Part shown: piece after piece, positions 55,004 through 64,000 of the stretch
How positions within the stretch are numbered: position 1 is the first letter of the stretch
Layout of the letters: each line of letters starts with the position of its first letter
NCBI RefSeq assembly: GCF_913773735.1
Contig: NZ_CAJYEB010000042.1
Coordinates: 113,851-177,850, forward strand
DNA from: an uncultured Massilia sp.
GTDB taxonomy: Bacteria > Pseudomonadota > Gammaproteobacteria > Burkholderiales > Burkholderiaceae_D
Direction: 5' to 3'
DNA length: 64,000 nt
Program-made: the position numbers and the translations under genes
Notes under the pieces: generated by a model
The model's input: the letters and a program-made list of their open reading frames with translations, nothing else
What the model was told of the DNA's origin: nothing
Databases searched by the model: none

Positions 55004-55627
55004 TCAGAAGCGGTAGCCCACGCCCACGCCGAACAGCACCGGGTCGACCTTGACGCGGCTGGCCTTGGCGCCGCCGATCATGACGTCGCTGCGGATCTGG
55101 GCCTTCTTGACGTCCAGGTTGACCGACCATTGGTTGTCGATCTTGAAGTCGACGCCGGCCTGGATGGCGCCGCCGACGCTGTCGTGCTCGAGGCTGGCGC
55201 CGCCGTTGAGCAGGCGCACCTTCGACAGCAGCGTGTAGTTGATGCCGGCGCCGACGTAGGGATCGATGGTGGCGCCCGGCAGGAAGTGGTACTGCAGCGT
55301 CAGGGTCGGCGGCAGATGCTTGAAGGTGCCGATGCTGGCGCCGTCCAGCGTGACGGTGTGCTTCTGCGGGTAGGTCAGGATCAGCTCGGCCGCCCAGTTC
55401 GGGGTAAAGAAGTACGAGATGTCGACTTCGGGAATCCACTTGTCTTCGACGTGCAGGCGATTGCTGGCGCCGGTACCGCCGACCGGGTCGGATTTGTCGG
55501 CCGGGTCGATGTGGACCGCGCGCGCACGTACCAACCACGGCGACGACTGGTCCTGCGCCATCGCGGGTGCAGCGAACGCTGCACAACCCAGGGCGGCCAA
55601 CATCAGTTTCAGCATCGACTTGTTCAT
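55004..55627 (-). CDS. ompW: Outer membrane protein OmpW
   Basis: The 207-residue protein has a signal peptide ending AAPAMA before QDQSS, and the OmpW pattern: LVRARAVHIDP, ISYFFTPNWAAELILTYPQKH, LPPTLTLQYHFLP, YVGAGINYT, a C-terminal strand ending GVGVGYRF. OmpW forms an eight-stranded barrel for small hydrophobic solutes. A perfect FNR box (55698-55711) lies 71 bases upstream of the ATG, as in E. coli, where ompW responds to oxygen limitation. It ends at a clear terminator. Confidence 0.93.
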   Translation of the reverse strand: MNKSMLKLMLAALGCAAFAAPAMAQDQSSPWLVRARAVHIDPADKSDPVGGTGASNRLHVEDKWIPEVDISYFFTPNWAAELILTYPQKHTVTLDGASIGTFKHLPPTLTLQYHFLPGATIDPYVGAGINYTLLSKVRLLNGGASLEHDSVGGAIQAGVDFKIDNQWSVNLDVKKAQIRSDVMIGGAKASRVKVDPVLFGVGVGYRF

Positions 55628-55697
55628 GGTGTTACCTTTCTTCGCGTTGTTTGTGATTCAGCGAAGTTAAGTTTATTGATGCGCTGCAACGAAATCG

Positions 55698-55711
55698 TTG
55701 ATGTGCATCAA
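55698..55711. promoter_or_regulatory. FNR/Anr-type operator of ompW
   Basis: TTGATGTGCATCAA is a perfect match to the TTGAT-N4-ATCAA consensus. On the minus strand an AATAAA-like -10 at 55677-55672 would place the transcription start near 55665, putting the operator close to -40, a class II activator position. It predicts induction of ompW under low oxygen. Confidence 0.72.
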
Positions 55712-55775
55712 AAATGACCATGAAGCGAACAGGTGTAGGGAATTTCGTATATCTCTGCCACAAAACGGTGCACAC

Positions 55776-55861
55776 CGTCACACCGGCGGAGGCCGGGGTC
55801 CAATCTGGCGAGCGTTTCGACTATGCGTGCAAATTGGGTCCCGGCCTGCGCCGGGACGACG
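55776..55861. repeat. Inverted pair of GTCCCGG-type REP elements
   Basis: A degenerate copy, CGTCACACCGGCGGAGGCCG at 55776-55795, continuing to 55804, faces an intact one, TTGGGTCCCGGCCTGCGCCG at 55834-55853 continuing to 55861. Same family and arrangement as at 8366-8447. Confidence 0.87.
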
Positions 55862-55869
55862 ACTTGCGA

Positions 55870-56466
55870 TCAGCCTTTCAGCGCCTTCTCGATCCGTCCC
55901 ACCAGCGCCGGATCCTCCGGCGTCACCTTGCTCGGGAAGTACTCGAGCACCTTGCCGTCGCGCCCGATCAGGTATTTGTTAAAGTTCCACTTGGGCGCGT
56001 TGCCGGTCGCCTTGATCAGTTCCGCGTACAGCGGATTGGCGCCGCTGCCGCTCACGACGGTGCTGGCGAACATCGGGAACTTCACGCCGTAGGTGTTGTA
56101 GCAGAGGTCGGCGATCTTCTTGGCGTCGGCGTCTTCCTGCTTGAAGTCGTTGGACGGGAAGCCCAGCACCACCAGGCCGCGCGGCGCATAGGTCGAGTAC
56201 AGTTTTTCCAGGCCCTGGTACTGCTTGGTGAAACCGCAGTAGCTGGCCGTGTTCACGACCAGCACGACCTTGCCGGCGTACTGGCACAGGTCCTGCGGCG
56301 CTTCGTCCTGCAGGCGCTTGAACGTGTGGTGCAGCACGGCCGGGCAGCTCGCCGGGGCGGCGGACGGCTGGGCGGCGGGGGTTTGCGCCTGCGCTGGCGC
56401 GGCGGCGAAGGCGCTCGACGCGACGGCGGCGCCGAGGGAAAGCAGCAGGACGGGAAGCTTGGACAT
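55870..56466 (-). CDS. Exported glutathione peroxidase family protein
   Basis: A 198-residue protein: signal peptide about 1-27 (LLLSLGAAVASSAFAAAPAQA), then a GPx fold. The peroxidatic Cys77 is in NTASYCGFTKQY, the GFPSNDF loop has Asp where Gln is usual, and the Trp/Asn pair is in WNFNKYLIGRDGK. The family uses glutathione or thioredoxin to remove peroxides; an exported form would act in the periplasm. No good ribosome site distinguishes starts at 56466 and 56499; I chose 56466 for the signal peptide. Confidence 0.85.
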   Translation of the reverse strand: MSKLPVLLLSLGAAVASSAFAAAPAQAQTPAAQPSAAPASCPAVLHHTFKRLQDEAPQDLCQYAGKVVLVVNTASYCGFTKQYQGLEKLYSTYAPRGLVVLGFPSNDFKQEDADAKKIADLCYNTYGVKFPMFASTVVSGSGANPLYAELIKATGNAPKWNFNKYLIGRDGKVLEYFPSKVTPEDPALVGRIEKALKG

Positions 56467-56536
56467 GGGAACGCTCGGGCGGGGTTGAAGGAGCTTCATT
56501 CTATGCCAAACGCGCCGCTCCCCGCACGGCGTCTTC

Positions 56537-57408
<872 letters not shown>

Positions 57409-57412
<4 letters not shown>

Positions 57413-57837
57413 GCCGTCTCCGCCAGCCGGCGGTGCTCGATCAGCATGCAGTGGTTCATCACCACGTCCAGGCCGGCCGCGCGCGCCAGGTCGGCGGCGG
57501 CCCGGTTCTCGATCCCGAGCTGCATCCACAGCGCGCCGGCGCGCACGTCGATGGCATCCCTGGCGATGGGCGGCACGTCCTCGGCCTTGCGGAACACGTC
57601 GACGATGTCGATGTGCTGGCCGTCCCTGGCCAGGGCGTCGGCCGCTTCCTGCAGCGTGGCATGCACGGTTTCGCCGAGGATCTGGGTGCCGGCGTAGGCC
57701 GGGTTGACGGGGAGGATGCGGTAGCCCTGTTGCTGGAGGTAGGCGCCCACTTCGTGGCTGGCCCGCTCCGGCTTGTCCGACATGCCGACGATGGCGACGT
57801 TCCTGGCGCCGCGCAGGAGTTGTTCGATGGTTTTCAT
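57409..57837 (-). CDS. CoA-binding protein (YccU family)
   Basis: A 142-residue Rossmann-like protein with NVAIVGMSDKPERASHEVG, ILPVNPAYAG, VDVFRKAEDVPPI and ALWMQLGIEN, the CoA_binding domain pattern. Role unknown. Its stop overlaps the PPK2 start by four bases, so the pair is co-translated. Confidence 0.88.
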
Positions 57838-57968
57838 TGGCTGGAATGGCTGGTTGTTCCTGGCGCTAGCTTAGCAGGTTCGGCACGCCGGCCGGCGCAG
57901 CGGTGCCGCCGTTGCCCATGCCGGCGGAATATGGAAAGATGACGCGTTCCCCGCCACCGGATCCCGTC

Positions 57969-58610
57969 ATGCTCCTGCGCCCTGCCCACGCCCCCGTCCT
58001 CGCCCTCGTCCTCGCCGCGTTGTGCCTGTCCCTGCTCGCCGGCCCGCCGGCCCGGGCCCAGTCGCTCGCCGACGTCGAGCGCGCCATCGTCCCGGTGCGC
58101 GACTGGGGCGGCACGCCGGCCGATGCCGCGCGGGCGCGCCCGCAGGTGATCACTCACATCACCCTGCACCACCAGGGCGAGCCGTTCCAGCCCGGCACCG
58201 ATCCGCGCCAGTACCTGCGCAACCTGCAATCCTGGTCGCGCACGACCAAGGGCTGGCTCGACATCCCCTACCATTACATCATCGACCTGGACGGCCGCAT
58301 CTACGCCGGCCGCGACATCGCCTATGCCGGCGACACCAATACCGAATACGATCCGGCCGGCCATGCGCTGATCGAGGTGGTCGGCAACTTCGAGGAGGTG
58401 GAGCCGAACCGGGAACAGCTGGACGCCGTCGTGAACCTGATGGCCATGCTGGCCGCCAGGTACCACGTGGGCCTGGACGACATCCGCAGCCACCGCGATT
58501 ATTCGGACCATACCGTCTGCCCCGGCGCCAACCTGTACCGCTACGTGCGCGAGGATTATTTCCGCCACCGGGTGGCCCTGAAGCTGGCGCAGGCACGCGC
58601 GGCGCCGTGA
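57969..58610 (+). CDS. Secreted N-acetylmuramoyl-L-alanine amidase / PGRP domain protein
   Basis: A 213-residue protein with signal peptide about 1-30 (APVLALVLAALCLSLLAGPP) and one amidase_2/PGRP domain: THITLHHQGEPF supplies the first zinc histidine, IPYHYIIDLDGRIYAGRD is the core, and SHRDYSDHTVCPGANLY holds the remaining ligands. It would cleave peptidoglycan stem peptides in the periplasm or outside. Several in-frame starts exist; I chose ATG 57969 because it opens a normal signal peptide. Confidence 0.85.
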   Translation: MLLRPAHAPVLALVLAALCLSLLAGPPARAQSLADVERAIVPVRDWGGTPADAARARPQVITHITLHHQGEPFQPGTDPRQYLRNLQSWSRTTKGWLDIPYHYIIDLDGRIYAGRDIAYAGDTNTEYDPAGHALIEVVGNFEEVEPNREQLDAVVNLMAMLAARYHVGLDDIRSHRDYSDHTVCPGANLYRYVREDYFRHRVALKLAQARAAP

Positions 58611-58613
58611 GGA

Positions 58614-59606
58614 TCAACCGCCGCAGCGATTGGTATCCCACTTCCAGTCGTTGCTGAGCGGGTCGAACACGCGCGGCGCCTGCCACGTCTCGCTGCGGCC
58701 GTCCGGGAAGGTGCGCACGCAGCTGCCGTTCACGCACTGGTTGCGGCAGGTCAGCTGCTGCACGTTGCGCGACTGGACCCGCGGCGCGGCCCGGGCGGCC
58801 TTGGGCGCCCGGGCGGCCTCGCGCCCGACCTCGGTCTGCGCGACCAGCCTGGCGAAGGACGCCGGCGCCTGGCGGGTACCGGCATTGAACAGCTGCTCCT
58901 CGACCTTGCAGGCCTCGCCCGAGGCCAGGTCGGCCTTGCAGTTCGCCAGCGCCTTCGCCAGCGCCTTGTCCATGCGCTCGTCCAGCTCCGTGAACGCATT
59001 GCGCGGGGAAACGACGCGGACGTAGGCCCAGTCGCCCCACTGCACGTTGACCTTGCAGTCGTGGACGGTCTTGCCGGCCTGGCGCGCGCGGCAGGCTTCC
59101 AGCGCGTCCTTGCGCACCGACTCGGCGCTCGCGCCCTCGTAGACGAAAGCGGTGGCCGCCGTGTCGCCCTGCGGGTTCTTGGCGACGGCCCAGGCGGCCC
59201 AGGTGCCGCCCGGTTCCCAGTACAGCGCGGTGAACTTGCAGTTCTTGTATTTCTTGCGGCAGGACGCCAACGCCTTGTCGCGCGCCGCCTCGGGCGACGG
59301 GTCCGTCTGGGCCGTCATGCCGTCGTCGCCCTTGGCCAGCGCGAAGGCCATCGGCAGCACGGTCTCCAGGCCGATCCGGCAATGGGTGTCCTGCTTCGCG
59401 CATCCCTGCAGCGCCAGCTCGCGCGCCTCGGCCAGGCTGGCGGCCTCGGTGACCATGTGCGTGTAGTTGTTGTCGCCCATGGCGAACGCGGCGGCGGCCA
59501 TGGCCGGAAGCGTGGCTGCGCCGAGGAATAGGCCAAGGAATAGGCCAAGTACGGGGCCGAGGAAGCGGTTGCGGATCGGGTGCAGGATGGTCATGGTCGC
59601 GGGCAT
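58614..59606 (-). CDS. DUF4189 domain protein, exported
   Basis: A 330-residue protein with an N-terminal hydrophobic export segment (about 15-37) and two DUF4189-like repeats with regularly spaced cysteines (ELALQGCAKQDTHCRIG; ALASCRKKYKNCKFTALYW; ALEACRARQAGKTVHDCK; ALANCKADLASGEACK). The C-terminal CRNQCVNGSCVRTFPDG is a further Cys-rich unit. Function unknown; the cysteines suggest periplasmic disulfides. Alternative ATG at 59594. It converges with the amidase gene. Confidence 0.8.
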   Translation of the reverse strand: MPATMTILHPIRNRFLGPVLGLFLGLFLGAATLPAMAAAAFAMGDNNYTHMVTEAASLAEARELALQGCAKQDTHCRIGLETVLPMAFALAKGDDGMTAQTDPSPEAARDKALASCRKKYKNCKFTALYWEPGGTWAAWAVAKNPQGDTAATAFVYEGASAESVRKDALEACRARQAGKTVHDCKVNVQWGDWAYVRVVSPRNAFTELDERMDKALAKALANCKADLASGEACKVEEQLFNAGTRQAPASFARLVAQTEVGREAARAPKAARAAPRVQSRNVQQLTCRNQCVNGSCVRTFPDGRSETWQAPRVFDPLSNDWKWDTNRCGG

Positions 59607-59724
59607 CGCAGGGAAGTGGAAGACACGCCCATGCTGCCGGCGCCGCGCCGCCCGCGCCAGCCGGCATGCGACGAACGCGACCGGATCGGGAATGGATGCG
59701 GCGATGGCGGGAACGGCGGGCGCG

Positions 59725-60456
59725 CTACATCTGGCGGAACGCGTCCTGGCCCTGGAAGCCGGTACTGACGGCCAGCACCTCGCCGCGCCCCTTCAGGTGC
59801 ACCTGCATGTGGCCGTCGCGGCGGTGGACGGCGTCGATGCGGCGCCGGTTCACGATGGCGCCGCGGCTGATCTGGATGAACCCGGCCGGATCGAGCTGCT
59901 CGACGAGGTCCTTGACCGGCATGCGGATCAGCGCCTCGACCTGGGCGGTGACGACCTTGGTGTACTTGGCCTCGGACTGGAAGAAGATCACCTCGTCGGT
60001 CGTGATCACGCGCAGGATGTTGCCGACCGAGGCCTGGATCCACGACAGGTGCTGGCGCGGCGGCGGCGGGGGTGCGGCCGGCGCCGCCGCGGCCGGGCCG
60101 CCCAGGCGCTGCTGCAGCCGGCCGATGGTGTCCAGCAGGCGGCCGCGGTTGAGCGGCTTCACGAGGTAGTCGGCGGCGCCGACGTCGAAGGCGTCGAGCG
60201 CGTGCTGGCCGTAGGCGGTCAGGAACACGACGGCGGTCGCCGGCGGGCGCACGCGCGCCACTTCCAGGCCGCTGGCCTTGGGCATGTTGATGTCGAGGAA
60301 GGCGACGTCCGGCGCCAGCTGGCGCAGGGCGGCCAGCGTGGCGGCGCCGTCCGCGGTCTCCGCCACGATGCGCAGCTCGGGCCACAGTTCGGCGAGCGCC
60401 TGTTTCAGTTCGGCGCGCAGCAGGGGTTCGTCTTCGGCGATCAGGGCGGTGGTCAT
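59725..60456 (-). CDS. LytTR-type response regulator
   Basis: A 243-residue regulator: receiver (about 1-118) with Asp55 in FLDINMP and KPLNRGRL, a Pro/Ala linker (about 122-137), and a LytTR DNA-binding domain (about 145-240) with IFFQSEAKYTKVVT and FIQISRGAIVNRRRID. The family includes LytR, AlgR and BtsR/YehT. Its ATG overlaps the kinase stop, so it pairs with the preceding sensor. Confidence 0.9.
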   Translation of the reverse strand: MTTALIAEDEPLLRAELKQALAELWPELRIVAETADGAATLAALRQLAPDVAFLDINMPKASGLEVARVRPPATAVVFLTAYGQHALDAFDVGAADYLVKPLNRGRLLDTIGRLQQRLGGPAAAAPAAPPPPPRQHLSWIQASVGNILRVITTDEVIFFQSEAKYTKVVTAQVEALIRMPVKDLVEQLDPAGFIQISRGAIVNRRRIDAVHRRDGHMQVHLKGRGEVLAVSTGFQGQDAFRQM

Positions 60457-61964
60457 TGCTGGTGGGTCGTGGAGGGGTCGAGGGGAAGCACGATGGTCGC
60501 GGCGAAGCCGCCATGCACCGGCGCGCCGACTTCGAGCCAGGCGCGGTTGCCGTACATGGCCTCCAGGCGGCGCCGGATGTTCGACAGGCCGACGCCGGTG
60601 CCGCCGACGCTGGAAAAGCCGCGGCCGTCGTCCGTCACCGTCAGGCGCAGGCAGGCACCGTCGATGGCGGCCGCCAGCGCGATGCGGCCGCGCTCGCAGT
60701 CGGCCAGGCCGTGCTTGATGGCGTTTTCCACCAGCGAGATCAGCATCGCCGGCGGAAAGGCGTGATCGGTCAGGTGGTCGGGCAGCGTGAACGTGTAGGC
60801 CAGGCGCTCGCCCATGCGCACCTGCATGATCGACAGGTAATGGCGCGCCAGGTCCATCTCGCGCGCCACCGTCGAGTAGTCGGCGCGCAGGTCTTCCATG
60901 GCGCTGCGCAGGTAGGCGATCAGGTGGTCGAGCATGCGCTCGCCCTCGGGCACACTGGAACGGTACAGGTGGCGCACGTTGGCCAGCGAATTGAACAGGA
61001 AATGCGGTTCGATCTGCGCCTGCAGGATGCGCAGCTGGGCCTCGATCGCCTGGTCGCGCAGGGCGTCGCGCTGGCGCTCGGCCGCCGCCTTTTCCAGCTG
61101 GGCGCGCAGCGGCTGCAGCACGTGCGCTTCCATGTACTGCATCTGCGCCAGCGCATCGGCGGGACCGGCGAACCAATAGAGCTTGTAGAAGCCGCCGCGC
61201 AGCACGCAGCGCACGACGACTTCCTGGGTGCGCTCGTCCAGCGCCGACGCCGCGACCGTGACCTTGCTGGCGCAGTTCGCCCACAGCAGGTCGTAGTGCG
61301 TGTCCTCGCCCTGGCGCCGCACCATGACGCGCGGACGGCCATAGAAATAGCGGGTCAGGCCCGGCGTGTCGGCATCCGTGAGGCGCTCGAGGCAGCGCGC
61401 CAGCGCCTCGTGCACCTGGGCAGCGTCGGCCGCCAGCCGCAGCGTGCGGCGCGGCAGGGTGCCGTCCACGGCGGCGGCCAGCGCCCCCTTCGCGCATGCC
61501 AGGTGATGCAGGCGGCACAGGCCGATCAGCGCGGTCAGCGCCGGCAGCGCCAGCCCGATCCCCGCGACCGTGCGCGGCATCGGTCCGTCGTGCGTCATGG
61601 CCGCGATACCTTCGTTCACCGACGCCTCGTCGACGGCCAACCACGCGAAGAACAGCAGTATCGCGCCGCTGCCGCCCAGGGTGAGGAGGATCTCGGCGAG
61701 GGCCTGGCCCTGCAGGCGCCAGGCGTAGGCGCGCACCGGCGGCGCGGGAATGGCGGCCCGGTGCGCGATCCAGCTCGCCAGCGCCGCATAGACGGCCTGC
61801 ACGAACAGCAGGCCGGCCCAGCCCAGCAGGGCCGGCAGGTCCAGCGACTGGCCGAGGAAGGCGGCGATGGACGCCGCCGCGCCGAGCGCCAGCACGACGG
61901 CAATGAGCGTCAGCAAGGTGACGCTGCGCAGGCTGACTTCGCCCGATTGGGTACCGACAAGCAT
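60453..61964 (-). CDS. LytS/YehU-type sensor histidine kinase
   Basis: A 503-residue kinase with about four N-terminal membrane helices, a cytoplasmic region of unknown type (about 170-300), the His_kinase phospho-site His321 in QIEPHFLFNSLANVRH and an ATPase with NAIKHGL and DDGRGF. It forms a pair with the LytTR regulator, stop and start overlapping by four bases. AAGGA precedes the ATG. Signal unknown; the region between membrane part and kinase is not a domain I recognise. Confidence 0.88.
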   Translation of the reverse strand: MLVGTQSGEVSLRSVTLLTLIAVVLALGAAASIAAFLGQSLDLPALLGWAGLLFVQAVYAALASWIAHRAAIPAPPVRAYAWRLQGQALAEILLTLGGSGAILLFFAWLAVDEASVNEGIAAMTHDGPMPRTVAGIGLALPALTALIGLCRLHHLACAKGALAAAVDGTLPRRTLRLAADAAQVHEALARCLERLTDADTPGLTRYFYGRPRVMVRRQGEDTHYDLLWANCASKVTVAASALDERTQEVVVRCVLRGGFYKLYWFAGPADALAQMQYMEAHVLQPLRAQLEKAAAERQRDALRDQAIEAQLRILQAQIEPHFLFNSLANVRHLYRSSVPEGERMLDHLIAYLRSAMEDLRADYSTVAREMDLARHYLSIMQVRMGERLAYTFTLPDHLTDHAFPPAMLISLVENAIKHGLADCERGRIALAAAIDGACLRLTVTDDGRGFSSVGGTGVGLSNIRRRLEAMYGNRAWLEVGAPVHGGFAATIVLPLDPSTTHQQ

Positions 61965-62089
61965 ATGGCGTCCTTCAGCGATGGCAAAGGCACGATGTTT
62001 TCATCGGGCGCCATTATGCACCAGCGGCTTGCGATGGACACGGCCCGGGCCGGCATGGATCGGGCTGGCGGGGGAATGGCCCCCCGGCG

Positions 62090-63757
62090 TCACGGCAGCT
62101 TCGTGCCCTTCGTGTCGCGCCCGCCCTGGCGCAGCACGAGCTGGCCCGGCTGCGCATCGTCGAAGCGCAGCTCGGCGCCGACGGCGTCGGAGAAGAAGGT
62201 GCGCTCGTCCAGCGCGAAGATCTCCAGCTTCGGCTGGCCGCTGGCCTGGGCATAGTAACGGTCGCCCTCGCGCGTCATCGCGAGCACGAACTGCGGCGCG
62301 AGCTGGTAGCGGCCGACATAGGCATCGTAGCGCGCGTGGTCGAGCCGGACGGGCTTGCGCGGCGCCGGCGCGTCGCCCGTGCGCGCATGCACCTGGTCCA
62401 CGTCCGGCTGGTGCAGCGTCATCGTGATTGCCTTGCCGTCGGCGCCGCGCGCCAGCTCGATCCAGGACAGGGTGCCGGGGATGAAGAAGCCGTTGTCGGC
62501 GTAGGCCTGCAGCGTCACCGGAGGACGGCCTTCGCGCTGCAGCACGAAACGTTCGCCCTCGCGGCGCAGCGTGCGCTGGATGCCATCACCGGTGCGGTAC
62601 ACGCCGCTCCAGGCGTCGAGCGCGGCGGCCGGCAGCGCGACCGCCTTGAAGTCCGGGAAGGGCTTGCCGATGGCGATGGCGGCGGCGCGGAAGGCCGCGT
62701 CCTCGGCGCGCATCGTGCCGGAATCGCTGTTGCCCAGCACCGCCACGTACACGTGCTCCGACGGCAGGCGCACGGCGAAGGTATTGAAGCCGTTGATGCC
62801 GCCGCCGTGGCCGATCATTGGCACCCCCTGCATCGTCGCTACCTGCCAGCCGTAGCCGTAGCCGGTGCCCTTGCCGCTCGCGAGGGTGTACGGCGTGAAC
62901 GCGCGCTGCCAGCTGGCCGCCTTCAGCAGCTTGCCGCTGGAGACGGCCGCGTCCCAGCGCGCCAGGTCGTCGACGGTGGAGACGATCGCGCCGGCGGCAT
63001 AGGGCTGCGTCATGCTCAGCGCGGCGCTGGGCGCGAAGCCGCCGCCGCCGGCGCTGTAGCCGACCGCCTGCACGGCCTTGCTGCGCGCATGGCCTTCGTA
63101 GGCCGTGCGCGTCATCCCCAGCGGCACGAAGATCCTTTGCGCGACGAATTCGTCGTAGCGCATGCCGGACACCTTCTCGACGATGGCGCCGAGCAGGAAG
63201 TAGCCGGAATTGTTGTACTTGTAGCGGGTGCCGGGTTCGAAGTCGAGCGGATCGTCCTTGAAGGAGTCGATCATCTGCGCGACCGTCAGGTCCTTCCCCA
63301 TGGTCTTCTCGTAAGCCGGCTTGCCGGTGTAGCTGGCGATGCCCGAGGTGTGGGTCAGCAGGTGCTCGACGGTGATCGATTTCCCATGGGTCGGGTAGCC
63401 GGGCAGGTAGACGGTGATGTCGTCGTCCAGCTTGACCTTGCCCTCGTCGACCAGCATCAGGATCGCGGTCGAGGTGAACTGCTTGGTGATCGAGCCCAGG
63501 CGCATCGGCGTGTCCGGCGCCAGCGGCACCTTGTGCGCGATGTCGGCCATGCCGTAGGCCTTGCGCAGCACCGTCCTGCCGTCCTTGACGACGATGACGG
63601 TGACGCCGGGCGCATCCGGCTTGTAGCTCGCGGCCAGCGCGGCGTCGATGCGCGCGGCGGTGTCGGCGGCCGACGGGACGGCAGATGCCGCCGCGAACGC
63701 GGGAATGCAGGGCAAGGTCAACGCAAGCAGCGCGCAGGCAGTGGTCGTTCCGGACAT
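62090..63757 (-). CDS. Exported beta-lactamase-fold serine hydrolase
   Basis: A 555-residue protein: signal peptide about 1-24, a class C/CubicO penicillin-binding-type domain with SITK (Ser89, Lys92), YNNSGY (Tyr181, Asn183) and GHGGGINGF, then a C-terminal lipocalin-like region (about 405-550). Members act on peptides, esters or muropeptides; antibiotic resistance cannot be assumed. AGGAGA precedes the ATG. It is a single-gene unit. Confidence 0.87.
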   Translation of the reverse strand: MSGTTTACALLALTLPCIPAFAAASAVPSAADTAARIDAALAASYKPDAPGVTVIVVKDGRTVLRKAYGMADIAHKVPLAPDTPMRLGSITKQFTSTAILMLVDEGKVKLDDDITVYLPGYPTHGKSITVEHLLTHTSGIASYTGKPAYEKTMGKDLTVAQMIDSFKDDPLDFEPGTRYKYNNSGYFLLGAIVEKVSGMRYDEFVAQRIFVPLGMTRTAYEGHARSKAVQAVGYSAGGGGFAPSAALSMTQPYAAGAIVSTVDDLARWDAAVSSGKLLKAASWQRAFTPYTLASGKGTGYGYGWQVATMQGVPMIGHGGGINGFNTFAVRLPSEHVYVAVLGNSDSGTMRAEDAAFRAAAIAIGKPFPDFKAVALPAAALDAWSGVYRTGDGIQRTLRREGERFVLQREGRPPVTLQAYADNGFFIPGTLSWIELARGADGKAITMTLHQPDVDQVHARTGDAPAPRKPVRLDHARYDAYVGRYQLAPQFVLAMTREGDRYYAQASGQPKLEIFALDERTFFSDAVGAELRFDDAQPGQLVLRQGGRDTKGTKLP

Positions 63758-63973
63758 CTCGGCTCTCCTGGTCTTCGGGTTGTGGTCCCGACAAGATAGG
63801 ACGAAGTGGCCGATCCGGCAACGTTCCTGCGACGGACGGTGCCGGCGTGCCGACGGGCGGCAGGCGGGACGGCATGAACGGGAATAAAAAGGTGCTGTTC
63901 GCGTTCATTGTGCGAACCATCCGCTGGGCTGGCAGTCTCACCCATTGTCGAGGTAACTCATGAGGAGGCAGCA

Positions 63974-64000
63974 ATGCAGGCTCTGGCGTTCGACGACGTG
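63974..64000 (+). CDS. Start of a gene running past the window
   Basis: ATG at 63974 follows a strong GAGGAGG ribosome site and opens a frame encoding MQALAFDDV up to the right edge. Nothing more can be said of the product. Confidence 0.55.

Noticed and set aside
62090..63757. A resistance beta-lactamase
   Set aside because: The SxxK and YxN motifs are those of the general CubicO/class C family with an extra C-terminal domain; nothing points to antibiotic hydrolysis.
63685..63963. A 92-codon plus-strand frame near the right end
   Set aside because: It overlaps the start of the serine-hydrolase gene in antisense and has Arg/Ser-rich shadow-type composition; the gene starting at 63974 has the ribosome site instead.

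Overview
The window is high-GC, densely coded DNA typical of a betaproteobacterium. The gene content (minCDE, hemA-prfA-dsbB-prmC, argB-slmA, a phaA-phaB pair, kup, ettA, gshA, an AlkB and a pabB-pabC fusion), codon use and repeat families fit Oxalobacteraceae, most likely a Massilia/Telluria-type organism. That placement is an inference from content, not a computed result. It reads as ordinary chromosome: no rRNA, CRISPR array, prophage or insertion sequence other than one REP-associated transposase gene.

Layout. 1-10.5 kb: tail of an upstream gene, an AraC regulator divergent from a DoxX-like protein with a 34-bp palindrome between them, fadH, small membrane and unknown genes, a proline iminopeptidase, a D-serine-dehydratase-like PLP enzyme, an AAA ATPase, then phaA-phaB on the minus strand. 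10.8-14.2 kb: minCDE, a small membrane-associated unknown protein and an orphan OmpR-type regulator. 14.2-25 kb: hemA-prfA-dsbB-prmC, a DUF885 peptidase, gshA, an HDAC-fold protein, a GNAT protein and an MHS-type transporter. 25-32.4 kb: a sensor kinase and sigma-54 activator, divergent from an adaptor/ATPase/permease export operon. 32.4-40 kb: kup, rarD, ettA, the REP transposase, an outer-membrane barrel protein, alkB and a molybdopterin-fold protein. 40-50.5 kb: small metabolic and unknown genes, MgtC-like protein, Xaa-Pro aminopeptidase, hpt, a nitronate-monooxygenase-like gene, esterases. 50.5-55 kb: argB, tRNA-Thr and tRNA-Asp, a HAD nucleotidase, slmA and pabBC. 55-64 kb: ompW with an FNR box, glutathione peroxidase, PPK2, a CoA-binding protein, a secreted amidase, a DUF4189 protein, a LytTR two-component pair, a serine hydrolase and the start of one more gene.

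Functional themes. Carbon storage: PhaA and PhaB make 3-hydroxybutyryl-CoA, and a PHB-depolymerase-family esterase lies at 49 kb. Division-site placement: MinCDE and SlmA are both present. Envelope response: the region 25.1-32.4 kb forms a self-contained circuit, with a two-component pair, two tandem palindromes as likely activator sites, an exact-consensus sigma-54 promoter and the export operon. This is the most coherent regulatory system in the window.

Repeats. Three unrelated palindromic repeat families occupy intergenic spaces: a GTCCCGG family (8.4, 42.5 and 55.8 kb), a GGGGTCAGAGCC family (16.7 and 35.4 kb) and a GTAGGGTGGGCAG family (46.1-46.3 kb). Only one REP-type transposase gene is present.
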